From assembly GCF_002002885.1 (NCBI RefSeq), contig NZ_CP019510.1, forward strand, positions 5,518,001 to 5,582,000: a stretch of 64,000 bases of DNA. Direction: 5' to 3'. Position numbers and translations under genes: made by a program. Each line of letters opens with the position of its first letter. Position 1 is the first letter of the stretch. Shown piece after piece: positions 63,294 through 64,000 of the stretch. This DNA is from Janthinobacterium sp. LM6 (GTDB taxonomy: Bacteria > Pseudomonadota > Gammaproteobacteria > Burkholderiales > Burkholderiaceae_D). Below the pieces are notes generated by a model. It saw only the letters and a list, made by a program, of their open reading frames with translations, did not search any database and was not told the DNA's origin.

Positions 63294-63938
63294 TTACTTC
63301 TTCTTGACGGGCGCCTTGACCGCATCCTTCTTGCCGCCGATCTTGCTTTCCTTGCCAGAAAGCAAGTTCGCGATGTTCTGGCTGTGGCGGTAAGCCAGCA
63401 GCACGCTCATGACGATGACGGCCAGCAAGATGGGATCAACGCCGAACAGCAAGCCATAGTAAAACGGCGCAAACAGGGCCGCCACCAGGGCTGCCAGCGA
63501 GGAATAGCGGAAGGCATAAGCGATGATCAGCCAGGTGGCCAGAGTCGCCAGGCCCAGCCAGGGATTGATGCCCAGCAACACACCAAGGGCCGTGGCCACA
63601 CCCTTGCCGCCGACGAAGCGGAAGAACACGGGCCACAGATGGCCGAGGAAGACGGCGATGGCGACCAGGGCCACGGCCGTGTCGCCCACGCCCAGCGCAG
63701 CGGCAAAATGGTCGGCCAGGAACACGGCCAGCCAGCCCTTGGCGCCATCGCCCAGCAGGGTCATGATGGCGGCGCCCTTGTTGCCGCTACGCAGCACGTT
63801 GGTGGCGCCCGGATTTTTCGAGCCATAGGTGCGCGGATCGGCAATGCCGTAGACCTTGCTCATCACCACGGCAAACGATATCGAGCCGAGCAAGTAAGCG
63901 GCCACTGTCATTGCCACGGTTGTGATTACTGGATTCAT
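63294..63938 (-). CDS. plsY: Glycerol-3-phosphate acyltransferase PlsY
   Basis: 214 residues, five transmembrane helices. The three PlsY motifs are visible: [14 protein letters not shown], the [15 protein letters not shown] loop and [15 protein letters not shown]. It transfers acyl from acyl-phosphate to glycerol 3-phosphate. The C-terminus has a Lys-rich tail ([12 protein letters not shown]). Start preceded by AAAGGGAAGAA. Confidence 0.97.
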   Translation of the reverse strand: MNPVITTVAMTVAAYLLGSISFAVVMSKVYGIADPRTYGSKNPGATNVLRSGNKGAAIMTLLGDGAKGWLAVFLADHFAAALGVGDTAVALVAIAVFLGHLWPVFFRFVGGKGVATALGVLLGINPWLGLATLATWLIIAYAFRYSSLAALVAALFAPFYYGLLFGVDPILLAVIVMSVLLAYRHSQNIANLLSGKESKIGGKKDAVKAPVKKK

Positions 63939-64000
63939 TTCTTCCCTTTATTGTGTTTATTACACCAGCGTCGAGGCTGGCGCAGCAGAATATACACCAG

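Overview
The window looks like chromosome from a high-GC betaproteobacterium, most likely Oxalobacteraceae (Janthinobacterium, Massilia or Duganella type). This is inferred from overall protein character, the rpsU-yqeY-dnaG-rpoD block, YbiB, BPSL0067-type and GbsR-type proteins, and dispersed intergenic GGGGTCAGACCC palindromes, which I recall from this group. No 16S gene is present, so the genus is not proven.

Layout. (1) 1-15853, + strand: most of an O-antigen/surface polysaccharide locus of Wzx/Wzy type. It holds the end of a CDP-3,6-dideoxyhexose branch (RfbH, an RmlC-like epimerase and a reductase, in an order resembling the ascarylose pathway), a flippase, four glycosyltransferases, an acetyltransferase, a Wzy-like polymerase, a QuiNAc/FucNAc-type module (reductase, initiating phosphoglycosyl transferase, WbpM-like dehydratase) and a Wzz chain-length regulator. 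It ends at a strong bidirectional terminator. (2) 16-26.9 kb: housekeeping and accessory singles (RhlE helicase, chemoreceptor, Crp/Fnr regulator, GST, GFA protein, DUF4265, a BPSL0067 amidase-like protein with a secreted STY0301-like partner, PdxJ, YjjG-type HAD phosphatase, DUF2726, FKBP isomerase). (3) 26946-31378: a 4.4-kb genomic island bounded by a 45-bp direct repeat of the 3' half of a CAU-anticodon tRNA. It carries a zinc-knuckle-like protein, a decayed primase/helicase remnant, a membrane-anchored unknown, a small serine recombinase with a res-like site in front, and a two-gene HipA-like kinase plus HIRAN-domain pair. (4) 31.3-37.0 kb, - strand: rpsU-yqeY-dnaG-rpoD-tRNA. (5) 37-43.2 kb: BaiN-like flavoprotein, YbiB, a catalytically dead IS110-like protein, AroG, a cluster-less NirD-like protein, TsaD. 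(6) 43.3-48.2 kb, - strand: GbsR regulator, DUF4166, TIGR01777 epimerase, EutB, EutC. (7) 48.25-55.26 kb, - strand: a tightly overlapping seven-gene lipid-type operon (KAS III, SDR, metallo-beta-lactamase-fold hydrolase, AMP-ligase-like, PAP2, sterol-desaturase-like, fatty acid desaturase). (8) 55.3-64 kb, - strand: a potassium-channel-like protein with a zinc ribbon, a CPA2 antiporter, a YdjM-like membrane protein, a GDYXXLXY/DUF2157 pair, DUF427, a FrnE-type DsbA protein and PlsY.

The most promising little-described material is the tRNA island with its split HipA/HIRAN pair and self-contained res-like site, and the seven-gene operon whose enzyme set resembles the OleA/OleC/OleD logic of long-chain hydrocarbon synthesis without being the known ole operon. 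All functions are read from sequence alone; no database search was possible.
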